NCBI GenBank assembly: GCA_021325145.1
Contig: JAJPHR010000031.1
Coordinates: 1 to 64,000, forward strand
DNA: 64,000 nt
Source: Verrucomicrobiota bacterium
GTDB lineage: Bacteria; Verrucomicrobiota; Verrucomicrobiia; Limisphaerales; Pedosphaeraceae
Reading direction: 5' to 3'
Shown here: positions 24,299 to 33,167 of the stretch, piece after piece
Layout of the letters: each line of letters begins with the position of its first letter
Numbering within the stretch: the stretch's first letter is position 1
The notes under the pieces: generated by a model
Told to the model about the DNA's origin: nothing
The model's input: the letters and a program-made list of their open reading frames with translations, nothing else
The model's database searches: none
Made by a program: the position numbers and the translations under genes

Positions 24299-24595
24299 AT
24301 GCGAAAGCCAGTGCATGAGGATATCGTTCGCGAGGGCAAATGCGCCCAGCCAGCCGTCTGCCCGTTAAGCCGGGTGCGGGCGGGCACGGTCGTATGCATA
24401 AAGGAACTGGCGACCCCCTTGGAACTTCGTAATCGCCTTCGGGAAATGGGCTTTTGCGAGGAACAGAAAATCAAGCTGCTGAGCCGCGAGGGAAATCTTA
24501 TCTGCCAGGTTTGCAATGCGCGTCTTGGTATCAGCGCCGAACTGGCGGATGGAATTCTCGTCGAACCGGTCCCTCAGCGGCTGAAAGTGGCGTGA
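24299..24595 (+). CDS. FeoA-like SH3 domain protein with extra cysteines
   Basis: A 98-residue protein whose residues about 23-95 form a FeoA domain: PLSRVRAGTVVCIKELA, RNRLREMGFCEEQKIKLL and ADGILVEPV. FeoA is a small cytoplasmic SH3-like partner of the ferrous iron transporter FeoB. This copy has a 20-residue N-terminal extension and six cysteines (15, 21, 33, 53, 69 and 72, the last two as CQVC), which is unusual for the family and could bind metal. It is the first gene of the feo operon, with 3 bases to the next. Confidence 0.85.
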   Translation: MRKPVHEDIVREGKCAQPAVCPLSRVRAGTVVCIKELATPLELRNRLREMGFCEEQKIKLLSREGNLICQVCNARLGISAELADGILVEPVPQRLKVA

Positions 24596-24598
24596 GCC

Positions 24599-24853
24599 AT
24601 GCCCTCTGACCCGCAACCGCTGACCTCGGTCGCTCTCGGCGTCACCGCCACAGTTGCGGAAATTAAATTACCGCCGGAAAGACGTCCGCGGCTCATGGAG
24701 ATGGGCTTGCTCGTCGGAACGCAGGTCGAGCTCGTGCGATTCGCGCCCATGGGTGACCCTGTGGAAATCAAGGTGCGCGGCTACAATTTGACTTTGCGCA
24801 AGCATGAAGCGGAACAAATCTGGGTGCGAACCGATGTGGTCCAGGCCAAGTGA
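24599..24853 (+). CDS. feoA: Second FeoA protein
   Basis: An 84-residue FeoA domain: LTSVALGVTATVAEIKLP, PRLMEMGLLVGTQVELVRF, GDPVEIKVRGYNLTLRKHEA. It lacks the cysteines of the preceding copy and is closer to the canonical form. FeoA-FeoA-FeoB gene order is known from several bacterial groups. About 150 bases of non-coding DNA separate it from feoB. Confidence 0.9.
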   Translation: MPSDPQPLTSVALGVTATVAEIKLPPERRPRLMEMGLLVGTQVELVRFAPMGDPVEIKVRGYNLTLRKHEAEQIWVRTDVVQAK

Positions 24854-25005
24854 CAAGACCATGGCCCAGAGTGATAAAGGTTTGCCCTCACCATGAACTT
24901 CCAAAGAGTAGAATGTCTTTGGCTCCATCGCGGATCTGAGTTGGGGCACGGGTTCAATGCGCGAAACTTCACCGGAGAATTCTCAGCCCAGCCGGAGATC
25001 GGAAG

Positions 25006-27267
25006 ATGACTCCGTCTTACATCGTCCTGACCGGGAATCCGAATTGCGGCAAAACCACCTTGTTCAACGCCCTCACGGGTCTGCGCGCCAAGGTCGGCAA
25101 TTACGCGGGCGTCACGGTGGAGCGCAAGGAAGGACGTCTGCTGGACACGCCCGCGGACGCGGCCCTGCGCGTGCTCGACCTGCCCGGCACCTACAGCCTC
25201 AGCCCGCAGTCGCTCGATGAACAAATCTCGCGCGATGTCCTGCTGCATCGTTTGCCGGAGTTGCCCGCGCCGGCATTGATCGTAGTAGTGGCCGATGCGT
25301 CGAATCTTCAGCGCAATCTCTATTACGCGACGCAGGTAATCGAGCTGGGATATCCGACGCTGGTGGCATTGAACATGGTTGATGTGGCGGAGGAAAACGG
25401 CCATTCGGTTGACGCGGCGGGACTCGCGAAGGCGCTGGGAACGCCGGTGCTCCCGGTGGTGGCCAGCACGGGCAAAGGCGTCCCGGCATTGCGGCAGAAG
25501 ATTTTGGCGTCGTTGCGGACGGGAGTGGAAGAGGACAAGGGATTACGGGCGGAGAATAACCGGCGGCCGCCCGGTCGTTTCGTGGAACTGCCGGGCGCGC
25601 TGGGCGATGCCGTGAAAGAAATCGCCAGCTTGTTGGCTGGAGCTTTCCAGGAGCATCGCGCGCAAGCGGCCGCGGAGGCGCTCTTGATTTTGAGCAACGA
25701 AAAGGCGCTGGCTTCGAGCGTGGAACATTACCCGGTCTTAATTCAGGAAGCCGTCAGCGCCGCGCGCCAGCGGTTGGACGCCGCTGGCGTGGATTGGCGC
25801 AGCACTCCGATCGAAGCGCGTTACGCCAGCATCATGACCATTTCCCAGTCCGTGGTGGTCGAAACGCGGCGCTCCGGGGAGACGTTCAGTGATAAATTGG
25901 ATCGCGTGTTGACCCACAAGGTTTGGGGCACGCTCATTTTCATCGCCATCATGGGGGCCATGTTCCAGAGCATCTTCAGCTTCGCGCGCATTCCCATGGA
26001 CGCGATCCAGTCCGTTGTGGATTGGACGGGCGGCATGGTGGGGCGCTCGATTCCGCCGGGCGATTTGAACAGCCTGCTGGTGGGTGGGGCGATCGCGGGT
26101 GTTGGGGCCGTGGTTGTATTTTTGCCGCAAATTCTGCTGCTGTTCTTTTTCATTGGCCTGCTCGAAGACACTGGTTACATGGCGCGCGCGGCGTTCTTGA
26201 TGGATCGCTTGATGAGCAAAGTGGGGCTGCATGGCAAGAGCTTCATTCCCATGCTCAGTTCGTTCGCGTGCGCGATCCCGGGCATCATGGCGACGCGCAC
26301 CATTGAGAGCCCCAAGGACCGTTTGGTAACGATCCTGGTCGCGCCGCTGATGAGTTGTTCCGCGCGGTTGCCGGTTTATACTCTGTTGATCGCGGCCTGC
26401 ATACCGGATCGCCGCGTGCTGGGATTTCTTCCCCTGCCCGGCCTGACGCTGCTCTCGATGTATCTGCTCGGCATCGTAGTGGCGCTGCTCATGGCGTGGC
26501 TTTTCAAGAAGACCCTGCTCAAGGGTGAAACCCCGATGCTCATCATGGAACTCCCGCCTTACAAACGGCCCCTCGTGCGCGTCGTGGCGCGCCACATGTG
26601 GGACCGTTCGGTGATTTTTTTGCGCCGCGCGGGAACGGTGATCCTGGGCATCAACATTCTCCTTTGGGCGCTGGCCACCTATCCTCGCAGCAACGCCATC
26701 ACGCGCCAGTACGAAACGCAGCGCTCGGCGATCCTCTCCGCTCCGGTTAATCACGAGGCCGCAACTTCGATGGTAACGGAAGAATCCGCCCGGACCGGGC
26801 AATTGGCGGCGCTGGACAAGGAAGAAAGCGGCGCAAAACTTCGCTACAGTTTCGCCGGGCGCATGGGCCGATTCATCGAGCCGGTGATTGCTCCGCTGGG
26901 TTTCGATTGGAAGATCGGGATTGGCGTCATTTCGTCATTCGCGGCCCGTGAAGTATTTGTAAGCACCATGTCCACCGTTTACAACCTGGGGCAGGGAGCC
27001 GATTCCGAAGCCATCACGCCCAGCCTCGCCAAAACGCTCCGGGAACAAAAGCACACGGACGGCACGCCGGTTTATACGGCGCTGACGGCGGTGACATTGA
27101 TGGTCTTCTATGTTTTCGCGCTGCAATGCGCCAGCACGGTCGCGATTGTCCGGCGCGAAACGAATTCATGGAAGTGGCCGGTGTTTCAGTGGCTCTACAT
27201 GGGCGCGCTCGCCTGGACGCTGGCCTTCATCACGTACCAGGGCGGCCGGTTGCTCGGCTGGAATTGA
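25006..27267 (+). CDS. feoB: Ferrous iron transporter FeoB
   Basis: A 753-residue inner-membrane transporter. The N-terminal G-domain shows G1 GNPNCGKT (10-17), G3 DLPG (58-61) and G4 NMVD (123-126), followed by the helical regulatory domain. The membrane part starts near residue 305 (VWGTLIFIAIMGAMFQSIF) and contains the two Gate motifs (PQILLLFFFIGLLEDTGYMA; AAREVFVSTMSTVYNLGQG). A soluble insertion of about 60 residues lies before the second Gate half, which is variable in the family. The gene ends one base before the stop of the convergent lyase gene. Confidence 0.95.
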   Translation: MTPSYIVLTGNPNCGKTTLFNALTGLRAKVGNYAGVTVERKEGRLLDTPADAALRVLDLPGTYSLSPQSLDEQISRDVLLHRLPELPAPALIVVVADASNLQRNLYYATQVIELGYPTLVALNMVDVAEENGHSVDAAGLAKALGTPVLPVVASTGKGVPALRQKILASLRTGVEEDKGLRAENNRRPPGRFVELPGALGDAVKEIASLLAGAFQEHRAQAAAEALLILSNEKALASSVEHYPVLIQEAVSAARQRLDAAGVDWRSTPIEARYASIMTISQSVVVETRRSGETFSDKLDRVLTHKVWGTLIFIAIMGAMFQSIFSFARIPMDAIQSVVDWTGGMVGRSIPPGDLNSLLVGGAIAGVGAVVVFLPQILLLFFFIGLLEDTGYMARAAFLMDRLMSKVGLHGKSFIPMLSSFACAIPGIMATRTIESPKDRLVTILVAPLMSCSARLPVYTLLIAACIPDRRVLGFLPLPGLTLLSMYLLGIVVALLMAWLFKKTLLKGETPMLIMELPPYKRPLVRVVARHMWDRSVIFLRRAGTVILGINILLWALATYPRSNAITRQYETQRSAILSAPVNHEAATSMVTEESARTGQLAALDKEESGAKLRYSFAGRMGRFIEPVIAPLGFDWKIGIGVISSFAAREVFVSTMSTVYNLGQGADSEAITPSLAKTLREQKHTDGTPVYTALTAVTLMVFYVFALQCASTVAIVRRETNSWKWPVFQWLYMGALAWTLAFITYQGGRLLGWN

Positions 27268-28557
27268 TCACAGGCCTCCGGCCTTGCCGGACGCCGCTGC
27301 CGTCGTTTCCGATTTCGCCACCTCCACGGCATAGACGTGACTGGGTCCGTGCATATTCGAGCGGAACACGATCCACTTCCCGTCGGGAGTAAAGGTTGCG
27401 TTCGGTTCGAGTTCGTAATCGTGCTTCGAAAGGTCGACGAGTTTTTCGGCTTTGAGTTTATTGCCATCGGGCGTGAAGAGATACAGCCATTGGCCGTTGC
27501 CCGGAGCGGCCACGCTGCGCGGGCCGCCGCCATCCCCAGAAAAGAGTTTGCCGTCGCAGGAGACATTGTAATGCACAGACCACTCGTCGCGGGGTATTTG
27601 GTAGCGGGTTTTTTCTCCGGTGGCCACATCCACGCCAGCGAGCCAGAACTCGCGTCCCTTGGGTGTTTGCAGGTCGTACCAGATGGTTTTGCCATCGGCG
27701 CTGAAGAATTCGTGCCCGGCAATTTCCATGTCCATCGTGCGCGTGTGAATTTTTCGCAGGCCGGTGCCATCGGTGCGGATGGTCCAGATGCGGTCCACCT
27801 TGTGCCAGGGGCCTTCGTGGCAAAACATCAGCAGCGTTGGGTCGGTTGGCGAGAATTGGACGTGATTGAGCCAATTCGTGCTGGGATGGAAGGTTTTAAA
27901 TTGGCCGCTTTGAATGTCGATGGTGTAAAGGCGCATGGGCAGGCGCGCGGCCCAGCGCGCTTCGAGACTGCTGTCCGGGTTGCTTGATTTTCGTTCGTAG
28001 GCAGGGCCGGGCTTGACAGAATCGGCACTGGCCAGAGCATTGGTTGAAAGCGTCGCCGGCCAGTCATTGCTCCGGGATTGGCTGCCCTCCACCACGCTGC
28101 CTGCCAGGAGCGTGTCGTCCGCATTCACCGCCAAGCCCGAGCCGCGCCGGAACTCTGGGGGAATCTTCGCGATCTCACGCGTGGCATGCGTGTCCAGGTG
28201 CGTGGCGTAAACGGTCCCCTGCCGGACGTAAAATACCTGCCGCGTTTTGCGTCCGACGACGACCTGGTCCGCGTGGCCTTCGACGATTGATTCGATTTTG
28301 TGCGTCTTAAGATCAACTGTGGATAGTCCCGAAGGCGTCGCGAAAACAAGCCGGTCACCCCCGGATGAGTAGCTGTTCTGGTGGAAGTAAAAACTGAAAC
28401 TCCACGGTTCATGTGACAAACGGACTATCCGGTGACCCGTGGCGGGATCGATCCAATCGGTGGGTGGATCCTCGGCGGCGGAGGCGGGAACGCTAATGGC
28501 AACCAGAGTGAGGAGCAAAAGTGGCGCGAGCAGGAAGGAACGTGGATAGGGCTTCAT
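27268..28557 (-). CDS. Secreted oligogalacturonate lyase-like beta-propeller (PL22 type)
   Basis: From ATG 28557 (MKPYPRSFLLAPLLLLTLVA) the protein has a signal peptide and then a seven-bladed propeller. Typical PL22 blocks are WIDPATGHRIVRLS, FYFHQNSYSSGGDRLVF, NHVQFSPTDPTLLMFCHEGP and SVHYNVSCDGKLF; the His residues in the last two correspond to the manganese-site region of oligogalacturonate lyases. Those enzymes split unsaturated galacturonate dimers and are usually cytoplasmic or periplasmic. Here the signal peptide indicates the periplasm. It is the last gene of the rhamnogalacturonan operon and 73 bases after the GH2 gene. Confidence 0.85.
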   Translation of the reverse strand: MKPYPRSFLLAPLLLLTLVAISVPASAAEDPPTDWIDPATGHRIVRLSHEPWSFSFYFHQNSYSSGGDRLVFATPSGLSTVDLKTHKIESIVEGHADQVVVGRKTRQVFYVRQGTVYATHLDTHATREIAKIPPEFRRGSGLAVNADDTLLAGSVVEGSQSRSNDWPATLSTNALASADSVKPGPAYERKSSNPDSSLEARWAARLPMRLYTIDIQSGQFKTFHPSTNWLNHVQFSPTDPTLLMFCHEGPWHKVDRIWTIRTDGTGLRKIHTRTMDMEIAGHEFFSADGKTIWYDLQTPKGREFWLAGVDVATGEKTRYQIPRDEWSVHYNVSCDGKLFSGDGGGPRSVAAPGNGQWLYLFTPDGNKLKAEKLVDLSKHDYELEPNATFTPDGKWIVFRSNMHGPSHVYAVEVAKSETTAAASGKAGGL

Positions 28558-28630
28558 AGTTTTTGAAGTGGGCAACAGTTCAAAGGGAGATCAGGATTAA
28601 GATTAAGAGGAGGCATGGTTTGTCCTGTCT

Positions 28631-31063
28631 TCACGGTACACAAGGGCGCCCGGCACAGGGCTTGACTTCGATGGTCGTGGTGGCCGCCTCCAAATCCCGG
28701 GAAACCGCTTTCAATTGAATCGAGCCGGGTTGCTTTTTGGATTGAATGAGGACCTGGCACAGGCCGTTGAAGGCCTTGCGTTTGGCGGCTTTGTCAGGTT
28801 CGTGGCTGCTGGGATCACCATTGCCAACCCCGAGGATGGTTGCGTTGGGGCCGACTTCGAAGCTCACTTCATTGTCGGCGACAGGAACGGTACGGCCTTG
28901 CGCATCCACGATGGAGACGGTCACGAGCGAGACATCCTCGCCATCGGCGTTGATCGCGCAACGATCCGGTGCAAGCTTGACGGCCGCCGGTGAACCAGTG
29001 GTTTCGACCTGCGCAACAGCCGTTTCCTTTCCATCTTTGAAGCCGCGCGCCACCAACTTGCCCGGAGCATATTTAACTTTCCAAGCCAAGTGGGAATTGC
29101 GCGGCATCTTTTGACGGCCAAGGACCTGTCCATTGAGGGAGAGTTCGACTTCGTCGCAATTCCCGTGGCACCAAACTTCGATTTCAGTGCCTTCTTTACC
29201 CGGCCAATTCCAATGTGGGAACAAATGCAGCACCGGTTTGTCCGTCCACCACGCCTGATAGTAGAAGAAATCATCTTTGGGAAAACCGCACGTGTCGATG
29301 ACACCAAAATGGGAATTGATACAGGGCCATGAGTAGGGCGTCGGCTCGCCGCGGTAATCGAATCCGGTCCAAACAAAAGCACCGGCCAGGAACGGCCGGG
29401 CGGCGTAAAAAGTCCACCAATCCTCAGCCGTGGCGCCCCAGCGCGGGGCGTTCACGTCATAGGCGCTCATGTAACCTTTTTCCTTGTCGTTCGCGTAAAT
29501 TCCGCGCGTGGCCAGCGTGCTGGCTTCTTCGCTGCCAAAGGCGGGTTGCTTTGGAAACTTTTTATGAAAATCGTCGATGCCGCCCTGGTGCTTGTAGTTA
29601 AAGCCTTGCACGTCCACGACACCGGAGAATCCCCTGCCCCATTGCCCGTTCATCGCCACGGTGGTGAGCCGTGTCGAATCCAGGCGGTTGGCGACCTCCT
29701 TCATCGTGCGCATGATCCGCGCGCCTAGTTCGCTGCCCTGGATGCTCTCCTCATTGCCCAGCGACCAAATGAAAATCGCGGGATGATTGCGATCGCGCAG
29801 GAGCAGGCGCTCCAATTGGCCGAGGATTTCAGGGCTGCTGCCGACCGCGCGCGTCTCATCCATCACGAGCATGCCAAGCCGATCACAGGCTTCGAGCAAC
29901 TCCGGCGTGGGCGGATTATGGGAGGTGCGATAAGCGTTGCAGCCCATTTCCTTGAGTTTCTCGATGCGGAAGTATTGGATGCGATCCGGCAGGGCCGCGC
30001 CGATGCCCGCATGGTCCTGATGATTGCAGGTGCCCTTGATCTCAACACGCTGGCCGTTCAGGAAAAAGCCCTTGTCAGGATCGAAGCTGACCGCGCGGAT
30101 GCCGAACGGAGTTTCGTAACGATCCACCTCACCGCCGCCGCTCTTGATCGAAGTGACAAGCTGGTAAAGGTTCGGCGATTCGAGCGACCACAATCGGGCG
30201 TCGCGAACCGGCAACTCCATCGTGACTTCGCGTTCCTCCAGCGGCTTGAGGGAAATTTTGGTGACGCGCTTCGAAGCGACCGCCTTGCCATCGATGTCCT
30301 GGATGACTGAAATCAAATCGAACACAGCCGGCTGCGTGTCTTCGTTCACCACGCGCGCTCTGGCGGTCACAACCGAATTTTTTCCCTTGATTTCAGAAGT
30401 GACATAAGTGCCCCAATGAGCCACGTGCAGCGGGCTCGTTTTGACCAGCCAGACATGCCGATAAATGCCTGCGCCTTCGTAAAACCAGCCTTCCTCCTGT
30501 GACGCATCCACGCGCACGGAAACAACGTTGGTTCCGCCGTAGTTCAAGTAATCGGTAATGTCACAACGAAAGCCGATGTAACCACTATCGTTCCTGCCCA
30601 CGAGATTGTTGTTGACCCAAACGCAGCAATCGCGAAAGACCCCATCGAATTCGAGCGACAAGCGCCGTCCTTTGTCCGCCACGGGAACGAAGAACGGGCG
30701 TCGATACCAGCCAACGCTCGTCCCGGGAAAGTTGCGGCCCAGCGGCTTGAATCCGTGGCCTTTGTCCGCCGTTTGGTCGAAAGGTAATTCCACGGCCCAG
30801 TCATGCGGCAGATCGACCGGGGTCCAATCCCGGTCATTGAACCGAAGGCTTGATGTGGCGTTGGCGCGTGAGGCTTTGGCGAGCGCCTGGCCGGTTCCAA
30901 AATTAAAGTCCAGCTTGGGGTCGTTCAAATTGCCGAGGTGGAACCGCCAGCCGGAATCCATCAAAAGCCGCTCGCGACCGGGTACGGCGTCCGCCTTGGC
31001 GGCCGGAACGAGCGCAAGAAGGACCAGCGGAAGTGCGAATCGGCGGGCGAGCTTTGTTATCAT
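28631..31063 (-). CDS. Secreted glycoside hydrolase family 2, probable beta-galactosidase
   Basis: An 810-residue protein with signal peptide (about 1-25). The order is: sugar-binding jelly roll (about 35-215), Ig-like domain (about 220-320), TIM barrel (about 325-620) and C-terminal domains including an Ig-like 'DUF4982/invasin' part (GEDVSLVTVSIVDAQGRTV). Acid/base Glu438 is in IWSLGNEES, and the nucleophile Glu512 is in FGSEEAS. RTSHNPPTPELLEACDRLG is typical of GH2. In the pectin context it should remove beta-galactose (or glucuronic acid) from side chains. It lies 33 bases behind the PL4 gene. Confidence 0.9.
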   Translation of the reverse strand: MITKLARRFALPLVLLALVPAAKADAVPGRERLLMDSGWRFHLGNLNDPKLDFNFGTGQALAKASRANATSSLRFNDRDWTPVDLPHDWAVELPFDQTADKGHGFKPLGRNFPGTSVGWYRRPFFVPVADKGRRLSLEFDGVFRDCCVWVNNNLVGRNDSGYIGFRCDITDYLNYGGTNVVSVRVDASQEEGWFYEGAGIYRHVWLVKTSPLHVAHWGTYVTSEIKGKNSVVTARARVVNEDTQPAVFDLISVIQDIDGKAVASKRVTKISLKPLEEREVTMELPVRDARLWSLESPNLYQLVTSIKSGGGEVDRYETPFGIRAVSFDPDKGFFLNGQRVEIKGTCNHQDHAGIGAALPDRIQYFRIEKLKEMGCNAYRTSHNPPTPELLEACDRLGMLVMDETRAVGSSPEILGQLERLLLRDRNHPAIFIWSLGNEESIQGSELGARIMRTMKEVANRLDSTRLTTVAMNGQWGRGFSGVVDVQGFNYKHQGGIDDFHKKFPKQPAFGSEEASTLATRGIYANDKEKGYMSAYDVNAPRWGATAEDWWTFYAARPFLAGAFVWTGFDYRGEPTPYSWPCINSHFGVIDTCGFPKDDFFYYQAWWTDKPVLHLFPHWNWPGKEGTEIEVWCHGNCDEVELSLNGQVLGRQKMPRNSHLAWKVKYAPGKLVARGFKDGKETAVAQVETTGSPAAVKLAPDRCAINADGEDVSLVTVSIVDAQGRTVPVADNEVSFEVGPNATILGVGNGDPSSHEPDKAAKRKAFNGLCQVLIQSKKQPGSIQLKAVSRDLEAATTTIEVKPCAGRPCVP

Positions 31064-31096
31064 GGTATCGTGAATGGTTTGGGCCTCATCGTTGAC

Positions 31097-33142
31097 TCAC
31101 GGATGCGCTGGCGGTGCGGTGGGTTCGTCGAGTTCGAGCCGAAGGTAATCATACATGACGCCCTGGGACCATGAATTGGCGCGAGAGGCAAGTTTGAGCA
31201 CATTTGTCCCACGCGCCAGGACGGCGGCATCGAAGCCAAGGTCCTTCTCGATCCAGTACGCGCGAATACCGTCGCGCTGCATGGCGCTGGTCGAAGGGAG
31301 CGTGCCGGTTTCCCCAATGGACTTATCGTTCACGAACGCCTCGACATTGCAACCGCTGTGAGTGCCGCAAAAAGCTAGGCGCAACGTGGCCTTGCCGTGC
31401 GGCGCTTCGGGCATGGTCCACGTAACCGACCAGGTCGTGCTGTGAACGCTCCGGCCACCGAAACGGATCGGTTGCGGTCTGGCTTGCTCGTCGTCCTCTC
31501 CAACCACGGGAACGTTGCGATCCTCGATTCGCGGCGGCTGAACATAGTTCCAATCCCGGTGCCAGTCACTTTGGCCAATGATGTAGTTCACGTCCCTGGG
31601 AAATTCCTTTGGATAGTCGAAGTACAGGCCCCACTGCCAGTAATGGTCGCCGTGACGGAACTCGCGGGCAGTGCGGTCGGGCACGCCAATTTCCCATACG
31701 GTGCGGCCAAAACGCATCGGGGTCCATTGGAGTTCGCCCAACGGTTTTGCGTCGGCTGCGGCGATCACGATGTTGGTCAGCGCGAATTCGCCTAATGCCC
31801 CGTCCGCAATCGCATGAAGCGTGTAAGCCCCCGGCCGGATATTGCGGATGGTGAAATGCCCCTGGGAGTCGCCACGCGTCCAGAACTGGTAGAACTTGGA
31901 ATCCCGCTGCCAGTCCACGTACGGCGGAAACCCGCCGCGAAACATGGAACGCCCGGGATAATCAGGCGCGGTCAATCCGACCCACAGGTTGGAAATTATG
32001 CTGCCGGGAGACAGCGGATCATGAAAAGCGATTTGACCGCTCACCGAACCGCGTTGGGAGGCGGGCGGATAATTAGGATCCGCCACCCAGGCGTAGGGCC
32101 ATAGCGCGGATTCAGCGGAGGCGCGCGCGCGGGCATCCTGCCACATTTCTTCGTGGCTCGGTGCGGAATTGCAGTAGATGAGAAATGGTCCGATGACTTT
32201 CGTCCAGGCTTCCTGCTCGCCAACGAAGAGCGCGGTGCCGCCGTAATGGCTGCCCAGCCACATGTTCAGGAGCGTGGGCAGCGCGCCGGGATTCACGTCC
32301 AGATGCCCGGTCAGTTCGGCCTTCGTCGGACCGCCGCCGATGTATTCCATGCTCGGATTGACGATCCAGAGTCCGACGTGGCTCTTGCTGCTCGACCAGC
32401 CATAAGCGCGCGTTTCGGAAAGCACAGCCGAGTAATCATACTTGTGCTCCGCTTCGCCCGCATGAATCCCGGTGGTCAAACGGCGGGCTTCCTTGAGGTT
32501 GAGCGGCGCCCCGTGCTCCCAATCGTAAGGCGTGGGCATGACGCGGCGTCGATCCGCATCCACCGTCATGTAATCAAAGACATCCGGGTTTAGTTTGATG
32601 CAATAGCGGGCTTCCCCAACAGAGATCGGTGGATAGCCCGGTTTGTGGTTCCAGACCGCATAAGTGTAGAGCCAGTGTTCACCGCGCCCGAGCGAGTAGC
32701 GCAAATCCGTGTCCACCGAAGAACGGGGAGATTGCGGATCGTTCGTGGCCTGGCAGGAAATCTCAACGCGTTCGCCGCCATTCGCCGCGGGATCGATACG
32801 GACCGAAGCGGCATGGTTCGGCCCGGGAGTGGCGCGCCCAACGAAGGACCAATACCCGCCCTTGGCGCCACCGGGGCCTTCAGCGAGCAACTCCAGACCA
32901 TTGTATTTCAGGGAGGACACCGTTCCTGATCGCTTGATGATTCGAGCTGTGACGAGACCATTATCCAGGATGAAGCTGGAGTCGTCTTCGGAAAGCGTCA
33001 CGTTCTGCGTGTTCTCAGCGGCGGGCACAGTTGCAGCCGACAAGCTGATGCACAACACCGTTGCAAAAGCAATGAAACGAAAGCTTTGCAGCCGTTCAGC
33101 GAGCCAATTGTCTCTGAGTTTAACCACCTGCTTCACACGCAT
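31097..33142 (-). CDS. Rhamnogalacturonan endolyase, polysaccharide lyase family 4
   Basis: From ATG 33142 the protein has 681 residues with a signal peptide (hydrophobic IAFATVLCISLSAA near residues 23-36). Domain 1, a galactose-mutarotase-like sandwich, contains SSFILDNGLVTARI, the candidate catalytic Lys in EHKYDYSAV, and the candidate His in LTGHLDV followed by GSHYGG. Domain 2 is Fn3-like (GSVSGQIAF to YTLHAIADG), and domain 3 a CBM-like sandwich with FPRDVNYIIGQSDWHRDWNY, the best-known PL4 block. It cleaves alpha-1,4 bonds between rhamnose and galacturonate by beta-elimination. The frame extends upstream past the preceding stop; that part was excluded. Confidence 0.92.
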   Translation of the reverse strand: MRVKQVVKLRDNWLAERLQSFRFIAFATVLCISLSAATVPAAENTQNVTLSEDDSSFILDNGLVTARIIKRSGTVSSLKYNGLELLAEGPGGAKGGYWSFVGRATPGPNHAASVRIDPAANGGERVEISCQATNDPQSPRSSVDTDLRYSLGRGEHWLYTYAVWNHKPGYPPISVGEARYCIKLNPDVFDYMTVDADRRRVMPTPYDWEHGAPLNLKEARRLTTGIHAGEAEHKYDYSAVLSETRAYGWSSSKSHVGLWIVNPSMEYIGGGPTKAELTGHLDVNPGALPTLLNMWLGSHYGGTALFVGEQEAWTKVIGPFLIYCNSAPSHEEMWQDARARASAESALWPYAWVADPNYPPASQRGSVSGQIAFHDPLSPGSIISNLWVGLTAPDYPGRSMFRGGFPPYVDWQRDSKFYQFWTRGDSQGHFTIRNIRPGAYTLHAIADGALGEFALTNIVIAAADAKPLGELQWTPMRFGRTVWEIGVPDRTAREFRHGDHYWQWGLYFDYPKEFPRDVNYIIGQSDWHRDWNYVQPPRIEDRNVPVVGEDDEQARPQPIRFGGRSVHSTTWSVTWTMPEAPHGKATLRLAFCGTHSGCNVEAFVNDKSIGETGTLPSTSAMQRDGIRAYWIEKDLGFDAAVLARGTNVLKLASRANSWSQGVMYDYLRLELDEPTAPPAHP

Positions 33143-33167
33143 GTCAGACGGCCGGCACATTGATTGG

